The position numbers were made by a program, and so were the translations under genes. The notes below the pieces were generated by a model. The model saw nothing but the letters and a program-made list of their open reading frames with translations. It was not told the DNA's origin and made no database searches. This document shows positions 1-9,247 of a DNA stretch of 43,843 bases, piece by piece (the stretch's first letter is position 1; each line of letters begins with the position of its first letter). This stretch comes from DAINBT01 sp036732785 (GTDB lineage Bacteria; Planctomycetota; Phycisphaerae; Sedimentisphaerales; SM23-30): contig CAZICK010000026.1 in NCBI GenBank assembly GCA_964537505.1, positions 1-43,843 of the forward strand. The letters run 5' to 3'.

Positions 1-1
1 A

Positions 2-40
2 GCGGTTAAAGGCATGATCAGTATTGCGATTAAGCCGTAA
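2..40 (+). CDS. C-terminal end of an upstream gene (partial)
   Basis: An open frame enters from the left edge and ends at TAA 38-40, coding for about twelve residues ending in AIKP. It is followed 23 bases later by a strong intrinsic terminator, which is why I read it as the 3' end of a real plus-strand gene rather than chance. Nothing can be said about its function from so short a tail. Confidence 0.5.
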   Translation, partial: AVKGMISIAIKP

Positions 41-63
41 CAAACATTAAGTGTTGATATTGC

Positions 64-97
64 GGACGGCTGGCTGTAAAAGGCCAGCCGTCCTTTC
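64..97 (+). terminator. Intrinsic terminator
   Basis: A perfect 11-bp stem (GGACGGCTGGC at 64-74 pairs with 83-93) encloses an 8-base loop and is followed by TTTC. It lies just after the gene tail ending at 40 and most likely ends that transcript. Confidence 0.75.
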
Positions 98-120
98 GAA
101 AACCTGTGGATCGACGGTGT

Positions 121-182
121 CCTTATTATTACCGTTGAATAAGGTGAGTTGTTTAAAAATATCAGGCGACCATTGACCTGAT
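121..182 (+). other. Two further hairpins of unknown role
   Basis: CCTTATT at 121-127 pairs with AATAAGG at 138-144, and ATCAGG at 161-166 pairs with CCTGAT at 177-182. They lie between two terminator-like hairpins, so this could be a short structured RNA, but no promoter or known family was recognised. Confidence 0.25.
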
Positions 183-200
183 TAGAGATGTTCCCAAACC

Positions 201-237
201 AAGCGGGGCGACCACATCGGCCGCCCCGCTTCTTTTC
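201..237 (+). terminator. Terminator-like hairpin
   Basis: A 10-bp stem (AAGCGGGGCG at 201-210 with 222-231) with an 11-base loop is followed by a pyrimidine run, CTTTTCT. It may be a second terminator for the upstream unit or the 3' end of a small RNA. The run of T is short, so confidence is moderate. Confidence 0.45.
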
Positions 238-489
238 TACTCATCTGCCCCCGCCCTCTTGTGCCCTTCCCGCCCCACTCGCTCGCCCACGACCAACCGA
301 CCTCCACCCCAGCTTGCCCTCCCTCCAAGTTCACGCCACTCCCAAGTCTGTGATATTACAAACCTTATTGGGTTTGTGATTTTTGCGATTTTATGCGACA
401 TTGAACGTTTTAGTTGTAGTCCAGTTGTACGGGGCATCCTATCACTTTTTACAGTTGCAAAGGCATCATACAGAGTCAACAAAAAGAGG
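231..489. other. Intergenic stretch with C-rich tract
   Basis: No credible gene is seen here. The first 120 bases (231-350) are strongly C-rich and G-poor on the plus strand (62 C and 15 G by hand count), as in Rho-utilisation sites. The short open frames across this tract have low-complexity Pro/Arg/Ser products and were rejected. The remainder (351-489) shows nothing recognisable. Confidence 0.4.
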
Positions 490-517
490 TTGATTTTCGA
501 GACAGATTTGATATTCT
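490..517 (+). promoter_or_regulatory. Possible sigma-70-type promoter
   Basis: TTGATT at 490-495 and TATTCT at 512-517 are separated by 16 bases. They lie about 125 bases before the chosen start of the FAD oxidoreductase lipoprotein gene at 642. Each box has about four or five matches to the consensus, so this is only a candidate. Confidence 0.3.
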
Positions 518-641
518 ATTAGAAAAGAAGCACAGCGGCGTAGCTGAGCAAAGATATCCAATGTCTTATGAGAAGTCTCAGGTGGAGATACTTATAAAAC
601 GCACTAATTGTCAACAAATGTTGACCTGTGGGGTGGATTGT

Positions 642-2276
642 ATGTTTGTCAGACGCCTGATTAGTTTGCTGCTCACTATTACTCTGGTTATAGTAAGCGG
701 CTGCTCTATGAATCAGGCTCGGCCGCACAATTCCTATGACGTGGTGGTATATGGTGGTACTTCGGCGGGCGTTATCGCCGCTGTCCAGGCCTCGCGCATG
801 GGTAAATCCGTCGTTCTCATTGAACCGGGAAATCATCTGGGTGGACTTTCTTCCGGTGGTCTTGGCGCTACCGATATTGGTAATAAAAATGCTATTGGCG
901 GACTCGCACATGAATTTTATCATCGACTTTACCTGTACTACTCAGCCGACAGTTCATGGACATGGCAAAGCCGCGATCAGTACTCTTCTGACCGCGATTG
1001 GAATAAAGATAAAACCTTTTGGATGTTTGAACCCCATGTTGCCCGGAAGCTGTTCGACAAATTTATCACTGATGAGGACATACCTGTTGTTTACCACCAG
1101 CGCATCGATCTCAATAAAGGCGTCCAAAAAAAAGACTCACGTATAATCGCTCTTGTTATGGAGTCGGGTTCGATCTTTCGTGCCAAAATGTTTATTGATG
1201 CCACTTACGAGGGCGACCTGCTTGCCATTGCAGGTGTTTCTTATACCATCGGCCGTGAGTCAAACTCAAAATACGATGAAACCCTAAACGGTGTGCAAAC
1301 CAAAAACGCACGATACCATCAGTTTATCAAGCCGGTTGACCCTTATTTGACACCAGGCGATCCTTCAAGTGGGCTGCTGCCAGGTATCAGTGGCGATCCT
1401 CCCGGCAGCGACGGCCAGGGTGACCATCGTATTCAGGCTTACTGCTTTCGCCTATGTGCCACCGATGTTCCTGCTAACCGACGGCCGTGGCCTAAACCGG
1501 AAAATTATAATCCTCTACGATACGAGTTGCTGCTGCGTAACTTCGAGGCAGGCGACCATCGCATTCCCTGGTTACTATCGCACATGCCAAACCGCAAGAC
1601 CGACTCCAACAACAAGTTCGCCATCTCCACCGACAATATCGGCATGAACTACGACTACCCTGATGGCGATTACCAGACACGCAAGCGCATCGAAACTGAA
1701 CATGAAAATTACCAAAAGGGCCTGATGTGGACCTTAGCCAACCATTCACGAGTGCCTGACGAAGTCCGCCGGTATTTTCAAACCTGGGGTTTGGCTAAAG
1801 ACGAATTTACTGACAATGACAATTGGCCACATCAGCTATATATACGCGAAGCACGACGCATGGTCAGTGATTATGTCATGACCCAGCATAATTGTCAGGG
1901 ACGAATCCAGGCCCAAAAGCCTGTAGCCCTGGCAGCTTATACGATGGATTCCCATCATGTCCAGCGATATGTCGATGCTAATGGCCACGTCCGCAATGAA
2001 GGCGATGTTGAGGTGGGAGGTTTCCCGCCTTATCCTATTGATTATCGCGCTATCGTACCTAAACAACATGAATGCACTAACCTTCTGGTGCCGGTGTGCC
2101 TGTCGGCATCCCACATTGCCTATGGTTCCATTCGTATGGAGCCGGTTTTTATGGTCTTAGGCCAGTCATCCGCAACTGCTGCATGTTTAGCTATTGACGA
2201 AGATGTTAATGTCCAAAATATCAGTTACCCCAAACTAAAAAAAAGACTACTCGACGATCGACAAAAACTTGAATAA
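642..2276 (+). CDS. FAD-dependent oxidoreductase lipoprotein
   Basis: This encodes a 544-residue protein of the FAD-dependent oxidoreductase family (FAD_oxidored type) that is common in planctomycete glycan-related loci. The start at 642 is chosen because it gives a lipoprotein signal: a basic N-terminus, a hydrophobic segment and the lipobox VSGC with Cys21. An earlier in-frame ATG at 561 would add 27 residues before the signal and bury it. After the lipobox comes a dinucleotide-binding fold (VVVYGGTSAGVIAAVQA, with Glu in VVLIEP ending the second strand) and the motif HLGGLSSGGLGATD typical of the family. It should be anchored at a membrane and face outward. The substrate is unknown; oxidation of a sugar is an inference from the family. 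It stands alone, after terminators and before a broken parvulin gene. Confidence 0.8.
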   Translation: MFVRRLISLLLTITLVIVSGCSMNQARPHNSYDVVVYGGTSAGVIAAVQASRMGKSVVLIEPGNHLGGLSSGGLGATDIGNKNAIGGLAHEFYHRLYLYYSADSSWTWQSRDQYSSDRDWNKDKTFWMFEPHVARKLFDKFITDEDIPVVYHQRIDLNKGVQKKDSRIIALVMESGSIFRAKMFIDATYEGDLLAIAGVSYTIGRESNSKYDETLNGVQTKNARYHQFIKPVDPYLTPGDPSSGLLPGISGDPPGSDGQGDHRIQAYCFRLCATDVPANRRPWPKPENYNPLRYELLLRNFEAGDHRIPWLLSHMPNRKTDSNNKFAISTDNIGMNYDYPDGDYQTRKRIETEHENYQKGLMWTLANHSRVPDEVRRYFQTWGLAKDEFTDNDNWPHQLYIREARRMVSDYVMTQHNCQGRIQAQKPVALAAYTMDSHHVQRYVDANGHVRNEGDVEVGGFPPYPIDYRAIVPKQHECTNLLVPVCLSASHIAYGSIRMEPVFMVLGQSSATAACLAIDEDVNVQNISYPKLKKRLLDDRQKLE

Positions 2277-2412
2277 GCACTATGTTATATGGAAAATCAC
2301 AGAATTTAAGCATATAGGAATTTGTATTTGACTTACGCTTTCTCAATAAGTTAGCATAATATCGTCGGCTTAACACAAGGTGGTCCAGCGGAAGCTGGTA
2401 ACAAAGGATCTA

Positions 2413-2893
2413 ATGGCATTATACGTTAACAATGAAAAGATCGACGATCAGGCAATCAAGGCCCAAGCCCAAAGCCTTGCTCCGCAATATCGTTAAACAC
2501 CCAAAGGGCGACAGCTATTTCGATGCGATGCGAGTAGAGATGGAGGACATACTTGAGAGAATAAAGGCAGGCAAAAGCTTTGAAGAGTCAGCCGGCGAAA
2601 ACTCCGATTGCCCGGAGAACAGCGGAAGCTTGGGTTCGTTTGCCCGCGGGACAATGGTGCAGGAATTCGAAGATGTGGTTTTTAACCTTGAGCCTGGCCA
2701 GAGCAGCGATGTCTTCACTACCCAGTTCGGGTTCCATATTGCAAAAGTTACAGACAAAAAATCGTCTATCGCGTGCGAGCTTGCCGATGTTAAGGAAATA
2801 ATAGTCCGCGAGCTGAGACAGGAGCTTGAGCAAAAGGCGATCGACAATTTCATCGACAGCGAAAGAAAAAAGGCGGTCATCGAAGATAAATAG
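2413..2893 (+). pseudogene. Parvulin-type peptidyl-prolyl isomerase, internally deleted and frameshifted
   Basis: An ATG at 2413 with an AAAGGA site at 2403-2408 opens a frame beginning MALYVNNEKIDDQAIKAQ, typical of the N-terminus of SurA/PpiC-like proteins, but it stops at 2495-2497. The next frame (open from 2432) then encodes the parvulin domain from about HPKGDS, with SDCPENSGSLGSFARG and QFGFHIAKV, to the stop at 2891-2893. Between the two parts the usual chaperone region and the first parvulin strand (the HILV segment) are absent. This fits an internal deletion that also shifted the frame. If translated from 2432, a 153-residue truncated parvulin would result, but no ribosome site precedes that ATG. 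A sequencing error alone could explain the shift but not the missing central region. Confidence 0.65.
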
Positions 2894-2965
2894 GCTCGGC
2901 CCAATAGGGTCAGACTGGACAAAAACCAGCCCCGGCCAGACCGAGCACAATCTCTCGACGGTAAG

Positions 2966-3136
2966 ATGGACCCCGGAATTTTCGATAACGACTCCGCCCT
3001 TCAAGTCTGCCTGCATCCTTTACAAGAAGTAATTCACGCCGACAATTCGAAAATTGAGCAATCCATTACAGAAGTTATTGAAACACTGGGAAAGCACAGG
3101 ATAAATGGACTAATCGACTTAAATCTCAATCTTTAG
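2966..3136 (+). CDS. Possible small ORF of unknown function
   Basis: A 56-codon frame runs from ATG 2966 and reads like ordinary protein (for example LQEVIHADNSKIEQSITEVI, predicted helical). It is in the same frame as the parvulin remnant, and the frame is open all the way back to that gene's TAG at 2891. It overlaps the end of the convergent channel gene by 11 bases. There is no convincing ribosome site. It may be another fragment of a decayed region. Confidence 0.2.
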   Translation: MDPGIFDNDSALQVCLHPLQEVIHADNSKIEQSITEVIETLGKHRINGLIDLNLNL

Positions 3137-6100
3137 ATTCTTCCGTTGAATCCCGTCTCGAATCCATCTGAACAGAAAAAGGCACTTTCACCGAACGTAT
3201 ATGAATATCCCTCTGTGGAAATGCGATTTCGATGCCCTCCTTGCGAAATTCACTGTCGATGTTGCAGTTGATTTCATGCCAGATTTTCAGATAGTTATCC
3301 ATACTGGGAACATAAATACGAAGCTCAAACTCAAGGCTGCTCTCACCGAACGACTTGAAAAGCACCACGGGAGCCGGATCATCATTAATTACTCCTTTTT
3401 GATTATGGGCGATTCGATACAACGTTTTTTCGGTTTTCTTTATATCCGAGCCGTATGCAACCCCCACTGGAAATTCCATCCGCAGGGTTTTGTCCGAAAG
3501 TGACCAGTTAAGCAGCTTTCCGGTAATGAACTCCTTGTTGGGTACGACCAATTCCTTCTGGTCCCATTTCCGTATTGTCGTAGCCCGCATCTTTATCTTT
3601 GTCACTACTCCGTCAACATCTCCCACTGTCACGGCGTCCCCGATCCGAATCGGCTGTTCGAACAGGATGATCAAACCCGATACGAAGTTGGCGAAAATCT
3701 CCTGTAAACCAAAGCCCAGACCCACTGTCATCGCCGCGACAAGCCACTGCACTTTAGTCCATCCGATCCCTATCTGTCCTAAAGTCATCACAACCCCAAC
3801 GATAACAAGTATATATCTCAAAAGAGATGTAACCGCAAAACGTGCACCCTGATTGAGCGGAAGTCGCTGCAGTATCAGGATTTCCATAAGCCCCGGAGCA
3901 TTACGCGCCGCCACAACCATCATAACAAATATCAGCAACGCCTTTATAATATTGCCCAGACTTATGATAACAGTCGCTCCCTGTGCATCAATAGTATCCC
4001 ACACCTTGATATTCTCCAGACCACTGAGAGCCGGTAGTACATTTTTCCAGATCAGCCAGATACCCAGAAAAACCGCCAGTATTGAAAACCATCTGATCAG
4101 GCTTAGAGTCTGCTGTGAAATATCGACTACCAGTTGCTCACTGTCCTCCTCCAACTCGGCCTGAATCTGTAAGCTTTCCTGGTTATCATTCTTTGAATCG
4201 ACATTGACGCGGGCGGCTTCTTCGCTCTTTTTATCCTCTTTTTGCCTCAATACCAATCGCGCCTGCACCAAGGTCAGCCACCGCGTCAGCATGCCTTTAC
4301 AAAACATTATCGCAAAACACAACAGGATTGTGGCCACAAACTTATAATACAACTCTCCTGCCGCATAGTCATAACCTGAAAGGTGGAGCACTGCAAAAAC
4401 AAAAGGCAAAGCGACTAATGCCCCATACCAGATGTGACGCATCCTGCTTAGCCAACTGTCTTTTCTTTCAGCCAGAAGATGACCTACTACGGCGCCGGAA
4501 GGACGAAAAGATATCAGAAAGAAAAGCAAAACGACAATCATCTCCACGACAAAACCGAACCTGCCAAGAGAAATTCTGTAAACATCCTCAACAACCGAAT
4601 CACAAAAGACACTCCGTAAAAATATAACAGGAATAAGAATCAAAAAGGTCAACCGAAGGTAACGCGCAAGAACATCCATACTCTCTCGTCGCAAATAAAA
4701 GTGATCTGATAAGCCGTTCTTCCGACAAAATCGTATGAATGCCATAAACATTAGAGCCATAACCGTCACGTTTTTCAACGCCCGGCCGATAATCTGTACA
4801 TGAGTCAAAGTCGGCGGCGCCTGAAGAAGCCGCCATGAAACAAAGCCTGTAAACAGCGGCAATGGAACAATAATTATTATCGAAAAGACCAAAGCCTTTA
4901 AAGTGTACATGTATTTGTCAGAGTATGTATGACCCAAATGTTTCGCAATGTCGTCGAGGCGATTTGTCATGCCCAAACGATACAGCCACAACAGAACTAC
5001 GAAAATACCTGCAAGAACATATATCGAAATATTATTCCGAAAGTCACTCCACAGATAACGCCACACTTCTATCCATTGCTTTGGATTGACAAACCAGCCT
5101 ATTGCAGAACCTACCGAACTAACATCAGCCGGACGAATTGAAGCACTGCTTCGAGTCCATAATATATTTTCATCGATAAATGCTTTATATTCCGACACCG
5201 TAGAAACAAGTTTTCGCTCTTGAACATCCAGCTTGGCCAGAACCGTTGATAAATCTTCGTAATAATCCGATATCTTCTTGATATCCTTACGACGGTCCTC
5301 CAGCAGTGTAACTGCCTCTTTAAAAATCTCGTCGAACCCGGCATCTCGCTCTGTAAGTTGCTCTTCCTGGAGCCTTATCTTCGCCACAGCTTCTATGTCC
5401 ACCATGTCAGACCACTGCTTGTCGTATTTGCTCCAGTTCAACTTCGCTGAAGATATCTTTGCAAGGCGAGCCTTGATTTGCGCTCGATTCTCTCCTGTAT
5501 CCTGCAGGTCATCACGCTCGGAAAGAAGCAAAACACCCATTACACTGGTAATTTCACCTGCCGTTTCGATCTCTTTTTTCAAATCGCTAAATTTGGCATT
5601 CAATCTGGCAAGCTTATCTCCGATGTTTTTGGAATACTGGTTGGCCTGCTCCATCTGCCTGATCAGCTCGGCCTGAATGTGTGCAAGTTCGGCGTTCTCC
5701 TGAGCAAGTTTCTGGACCATAGGATGAGCATACTTGGTCTGCTGGACCGTTTCCGTGGCCTTTTCTTTAAGCTTTTCCGTTTCCCGTCTTTGAGCAGCTA
5801 AAAGCTGCTCTTGCCAATACTTTTGACGCTTCTCAGCCTGAAGAACAATTCGAGAAGCAAGCTCCCGCTTTGCTGTAAGTATATCTCCCGCTGCGTCATA
5901 AAATTTCAATTCCTCAGCCAGGTTTTCAACCTTGGCCTCCATTGCCATAACCTGTGTGATCTGCAAAATCCTGCCGGCAAAAATCGTATCCGCAACATTA
6001 ACCTCTGTAGAAACCGCAGGTAGTTTTTCCCTCATCTGAGTCAACTGCTCGCGGACAGCAGCCAACTCAACCGGAATATTAACACGTCTTTCAGCCCGAC

Positions 6101-6590
6101 GTTTAGGCTCGTTTTCAAGGATGGTAGCATTCTTTTTTGCCTCTTCGTATGAAGCCTGGACGCCCGCCACCTCCTTCTGCACATCGGCTAGCGACAGATT
6201 CGCGGTATTATCAGGAAAAACTTCATTGACAGTTTTTGCCGACTGCTCTTTTATACTGCTAAGATCGGAGGGAATATTCCTCAGCCTGCTTATAAAAGCA
6301 GATGTCTCTTCCGTTGTTACTTGCAACTGTTTCCACTGGCCGATCGCCTTGTCATAAATATCCAACAGCTTTGCTTTGGCTTCCTTGTCCGCAATCTCCA
6401 TATCGGATACCTGTTTGCGAACATCCGGGAGCTTCTCCAGCCCCCATGGCAAACCGTAATCCGATTTCGTCGTAGGTTCTGCAGCGGATACCTCAGTTCC
6501 GTTTACGGCGACATCCTGCGCCGTAACCGAAATGCAAAACAACAAAACAACGGCAATAACCACAAGGACAGAATCTCTACACAACCTCAT
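3126..6590 (-). CDS. Large MscS-family mechanosensitive channel (MscK/MscM type)
   Basis: The 1154-residue product has a signal peptide (MRLCRDSVLVVIAVVLLFC, ending near TAQ), then about 450 residues of charged, coiled-coil-rich periplasmic sequence. Several membrane helices follow from about residue 510. The C-terminal MscS core starts near residue 923: pore-lining helix (AAMTVGLGFGLQEIFANFVS), the beta domain (FEQPIRIGDAVTVGDVDGVV, VPNKEFI) and the alpha/beta cage. This matches the large MscK, YbiO and YjeP-type channels, which open under membrane tension to release solutes in hypo-osmotic shock. The start at 6590 has AGGA eight bases upstream. An acidic and basic linker near residue 800 (many Lys, Glu and Asp) lies in the cytosolic loop. 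It faces the parvulin remnant tail to tail and appears to be transcribed alone. Confidence 0.9.
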   Translation of the reverse strand: MRLCRDSVLVVIAVVLLFCISVTAQDVAVNGTEVSAAEPTTKSDYGLPWGLEKLPDVRKQVSDMEIADKEAKAKLLDIYDKAIGQWKQLQVTTEETSAFISRLRNIPSDLSSIKEQSAKTVNEVFPDNTANLSLADVQKEVAGVQASYEEAKKNATILENEPKRRAERRVNIPVELAAVREQLTQMREKLPAVSTEVNVADTIFAGRILQITQVMAMEAKVENLAEELKFYDAAGDILTAKRELASRIVLQAEKRQKYWQEQLLAAQRRETEKLKEKATETVQQTKYAHPMVQKLAQENAELAHIQAELIRQMEQANQYSKNIGDKLARLNAKFSDLKKEIETAGEITSVMGVLLLSERDDLQDTGENRAQIKARLAKISSAKLNWSKYDKQWSDMVDIEAVAKIRLQEEQLTERDAGFDEIFKEAVTLLEDRRKDIKKISDYYEDLSTVLAKLDVQERKLVSTVSEYKAFIDENILWTRSSASIRPADVSSVGSAIGWFVNPKQWIEVWRYLWSDFRNNISIYVLAGIFVVLLWLYRLGMTNRLDDIAKHLGHTYSDKYMYTLKALVFSIIIIVPLPLFTGFVSWRLLQAPPTLTHVQIIGRALKNVTVMALMFMAFIRFCRKNGLSDHFYLRRESMDVLARYLRLTFLILIPVIFLRSVFCDSVVEDVYRISLGRFGFVVEMIVVLLFFLISFRPSGAVVGHLLAERKDSWLSRMRHIWYGALVALPFVFAVLHLSGYDYAAGELYYKFVATILLCFAIMFCKGMLTRWLTLVQARLVLRQKEDKKSEEAARVNVDSKNDNQESLQIQAELEEDSEQLVVDISQQTLSLIRWFSILAVFLGIWLIWKNVLPALSGLENIKVWDTIDAQGATVIISLGNIIKALLIFVMMVVAARNAPGLMEILILQRLPLNQGARFAVTSLLRYILVIVGVVMTLGQIGIGWTKVQWLVAAMTVGLGFGLQEIFANFVSGLIILFEQPIRIGDAVTVGDVDGVVTKIKMRATTIRKWDQKELVVPNKEFITGKLLNWSLSDKTLRMEFPVGVAYGSDIKKTEKTLYRIAHNQKGVINDDPAPVVLFKSFGESSLEFELRIYVPSMDNYLKIWHEINCNIDSEFRKEGIEIAFPQRDIHIRSVKVPFSVQMDSRRDSTEESKD

Positions 6591-6712
6591 ATTTATTTCC
6601 TGTAAAATAAAAAACTTTTTTCAATCAATTTCTGTAGCATATCTTTGCTTTAATAACATGCGACCAAAATTCAGGAAATGTCCTATTCCGACTGAAGCAA
6701 TACAGATGGAGA

Positions 6713-7555
6713 TTATTCATCCAGTAAAAGTATCTCTACCGATCGGAATTCGACTGGGTGGCTCTCTGACTGTAGAGATATGTATCCTTCGGTGAGCATT
6801 TTGTCGGCGCCTGCGGCTATCAGTTTTTTCGCGTTTGCGTCGTTTTCGTCAAGCTGAGGCTTTTCGTATTCCAGCACGACCTGTCCGTTGACGATATGTT
6901 TGATGAGATCGTTGCCGTGGACCTCGACTTCCAGTCTCACCCATTGGTCACCGTGATACGTTTCAGAGGTAGAGTCAATACAGTGTTGGGTGATGAGTTT
7001 GTCTTCCATCACTACATTCGTGCCTGGAGTACACAGATTGCCGGTCGAACGCTTATTCGTACCGTCACCGCCGAGCATCTGAACCTCGATTGAAACGGGA
7101 AAGCTCTGGTCCCTAGCCATGCTTTCGGGCGACTGGCAGTGAAACATGATTCCACTGTTTCTAAAGGCCCATCCCGGACCTCCGGGCGCTTGGTCTCCCA
7201 GGAAACGATATTCAACGCGAAGGCGATAGTGCGAGAACTTGTTCTTGTAGAAGATGTGTCCGAATTTCCCATCGAACTTGTCGTACTGATCGTAGGACAC
7301 CTTCATAACACCATCTTCGACTCGGAAAGTGTCGGCAAAATTGTCACCGAGTTCATAGCCCGCTATCTTTGGCGTCCATCCATCGAGGTTCTTGCCGTTA
7401 AACAGGCTTATCCAGCCGTCGTCGCCTGAGTCGCCCTGCCAGGTTGCGCAACCGCAAAGCGAGATTGTCAGAATCAGGCACATAACTGATATGATGCCGC
7501 GTGATTGATTTATGGCCGATTGGAGATTTCTCATTGTATGTTGGCTTGTCATCAT
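6713..7555 (-). CDS. DUF1080 (3-keto-disaccharide hydrolase-like) lipoprotein
   Basis: The 280-residue protein begins with a lipoprotein signal (lipobox LCGC, Cys36) and then a single DUF1080 domain: WISLFNGKNLDGW at the start, GHIFYKNKFSHYRLRVEYRF, FRNSGIMFHC, PVSIEVQMLGG, and the end strand GYISLQSESHPVEFRSVEI. This is a concanavalin-like beta-sandwich family; some members hydrolyse 3-keto-glycosides, and planctomycetes carry many copies. The start is supported by GGGAG about eight bases upstream. It should act outside the cytoplasm on plant- or algal-type sugars. It lies 179 bases beyond the uronate isomerase gene on the same strand, which fits a role in glycan use, although a shared transcript is not shown. 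Confidence 0.85.
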   Translation of the reverse strand: MMTSQHTMRNLQSAINQSRGIISVMCLILTISLCGCATWQGDSGDDGWISLFNGKNLDGWTPKIAGYELGDNFADTFRVEDGVMKVSYDQYDKFDGKFGHIFYKNKFSHYRLRVEYRFLGDQAPGGPGWAFRNSGIMFHCQSPESMARDQSFPVSIEVQMLGGDGTNKRSTGNLCTPGTNVVMEDKLITQHCIDSTSETYHGDQWVRLEVEVHGNDLIKHIVNGQVVLEYEKPQLDENDANAKKLIAAGADKMLTEGYISLQSESHPVEFRSVEILLLDE

Positions 7556-7734
7556 TTTTATTTGCTCCCTTAGTGTATATACGATTTTTGTAAGCGTTCA
7601 GGCTCCCGGGGCCTGATTTTTCAGTTCGGCTGGGCAGTGTGACCATCCGTAAAACGCCAATTTTCGATCATTATACCTGTTTTCGTGCGTCTGTCAAGTT
7701 GTTTTTAAGCTCAGGCCGCGAACCGATTCGCTGG

Positions 7735-9153
7735 TTAAGCGGAGTCTATGGGGAAATAATTTTTGGCGTTATTGAAACAGATGTCTTCGACCATCCTGCC
7801 CAGTAAAGGTATGTCATTGGGCAGTTGGCCGTCTTCGAGTTCGTTACCTAAAATGTTACACAAGATTCTACGGAAATATTCGTGGCGGGGATAAGACATG
7901 AAGCTTCTGGAATCGGTAAGCATTCCAACAAAACGCCAGAGCAGACCCATGTTTGAAAGAGTGTCGATCTGTTTCTCCATGCCGTTTTTCTGATCGAGAA
8001 ACCACCAGGCTGAGCCATACTGCATTTTGCCCGGCACGGACCCATCCTGGAAGTTGCCGATCATCGAGGCGATCAACTCGTTGTCACGCGGATTGATATT
8101 ATATAAAATGGTTTTTGGCAGAGACCGCCGCACATCCAGGCGGTCGAGGAACCTGGCAAGTGGACGGGCGATTTCAAAATCACCGATAGAATCAAAACCG
8201 GTGTCAGGGCCAATTGTATTGAAAAGCCTGGTATTGTTGCTTCGCAGAGCGCCAAGGTGAAACTGCTGGACCCATCCCTTTTCATTGTCCATCAGAGCCA
8301 AGTCCACCAACACGGCCGATTTGAACTTGAGCTGTTCGGCGAGATTCAACTGTTGGTGTAATCGTATTTTCCGGAAGATGGATGCGATTTCACTTTGGGT
8401 ATAGTCTTCGGCACAGGCGGTTTCCAGGCCATGGTCGCTTAATCGGCAGCCCATGGCGTGAAAAAAATCGTGACGGTTTTTGATCGCCTCCAAAAAAGAA
8501 GCATAATCCTTTATTTCGATATCGACAAGCTGGGCTAACCTGTCGATCCAGTCGTTCAGATTGTCGAGGTTTTCTACAGCGATGGCCTTGTCCGGGCGCC
8601 AGGCGGGGCGGACGACGATTTCAAAGCCGTCGTCTTTGATTTTTTGATGGTGTTCCAGGCTGTCCAGCGGGTCGTCGGTCGTGCAGCAGACCTTGACGTT
8701 CATCTTACGCATAAGATTACGCGCACTGAATTCGGGTGTTCTTAACATTTGGCCGGCGGTTTCGTAAATTTGTTCGGCGGAGGCGGGTTCGAGAAGCTGG
8801 TCTATATCGAAATATCGTTTTAGCTCGAGATGAGTCCAATGATAAATAGGATTACGCAGGGCGTAAGGAACAGTCTGGGCCCATTTTTGGAACTTTTCGT
8901 AGTCAGTCGCATCGCCGGTGCAAAAACGTTCGGCTATTCCATTGGTACGCATGGCCCGCCATTTGTAATGATCGCCATAGAGCCAAATCTGGGTCAGATT
9001 GTCAAACTGTGTGTCCTGGGCGATCTGGGCTGGCGGCAGATGACAATGATAATCGTATATAGGCTTTTTTTTTGCGTATTCGTGATAGAGCGTACGCGCC
9101 GTGGCAGTCTGCAATAAAAAATCTTCCGATATGAAACTCCTGGCCACTTTCAT
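7735..9153 (-). CDS. uxaC: Uronate (glucuronate/galacturonate) isomerase
   Basis: The 472-residue product has the length and motifs of UxaC, an amidohydrolase-superfamily isomerase that converts D-glucuronate to D-fructuronate or D-galacturonate to D-tagaturonate, the first step of hexuronate catabolism. The metal-binding DYHCHLPP motif (His36, His38) is near the N-terminus, and CTTDDP, VRPAWRPDKA, NPRDNE and SYPRHEYFRR follow as in the family. The start has AGAGG seven bases upstream. No uxaB, uxuA or kdgK is in the window, so the rest of the pathway must be elsewhere. Its neighbours are a DUF1080 lipoprotein downstream and an exported peptidase upstream. Confidence 0.95.
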   Translation of the reverse strand: MKVARSFISEDFLLQTATARTLYHEYAKKKPIYDYHCHLPPAQIAQDTQFDNLTQIWLYGDHYKWRAMRTNGIAERFCTGDATDYEKFQKWAQTVPYALRNPIYHWTHLELKRYFDIDQLLEPASAEQIYETAGQMLRTPEFSARNLMRKMNVKVCCTTDDPLDSLEHHQKIKDDGFEIVVRPAWRPDKAIAVENLDNLNDWIDRLAQLVDIEIKDYASFLEAIKNRHDFFHAMGCRLSDHGLETACAEDYTQSEIASIFRKIRLHQQLNLAEQLKFKSAVLVDLALMDNEKGWVQQFHLGALRSNNTRLFNTIGPDTGFDSIGDFEIARPLARFLDRLDVRRSLPKTILYNINPRDNELIASMIGNFQDGSVPGKMQYGSAWWFLDQKNGMEKQIDTLSNMGLLWRFVGMLTDSRSFMSYPRHEYFRRILCNILGNELEDGQLPNDIPLLGRMVEDICFNNAKNYFPIDSA

Positions 9154-9204
9154 CTAAACCTCTTTTTAACAAAAAGTGTCATTCATATACGCAACCGCGA
9201 ATAC

Positions 9205-9244
9205 ACGCGAATTTACGCTAATAATTATTTTAATGAATTCGCGT
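9205..9244 (-). terminator. Inverted repeat after the peptidase gene
   Basis: ACGCGAATT at 9205-9213 is the reverse complement of 9236-9244, with a 22-base AT-rich spacer. It begins four bases after the stop codon of the minus-strand peptidase gene and could weaken or end its transcript. There is no adjacent T run, so it may be merely a stabilising hairpin. Confidence 0.3.
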
Positions 9245-9247
9245 TCG

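Noticed and set aside
188..522. Short open frames in the C-rich leader region
   Set aside because: They code for Pro/Ser/Arg low-complexity products caused by base skew and have no ribosome sites.
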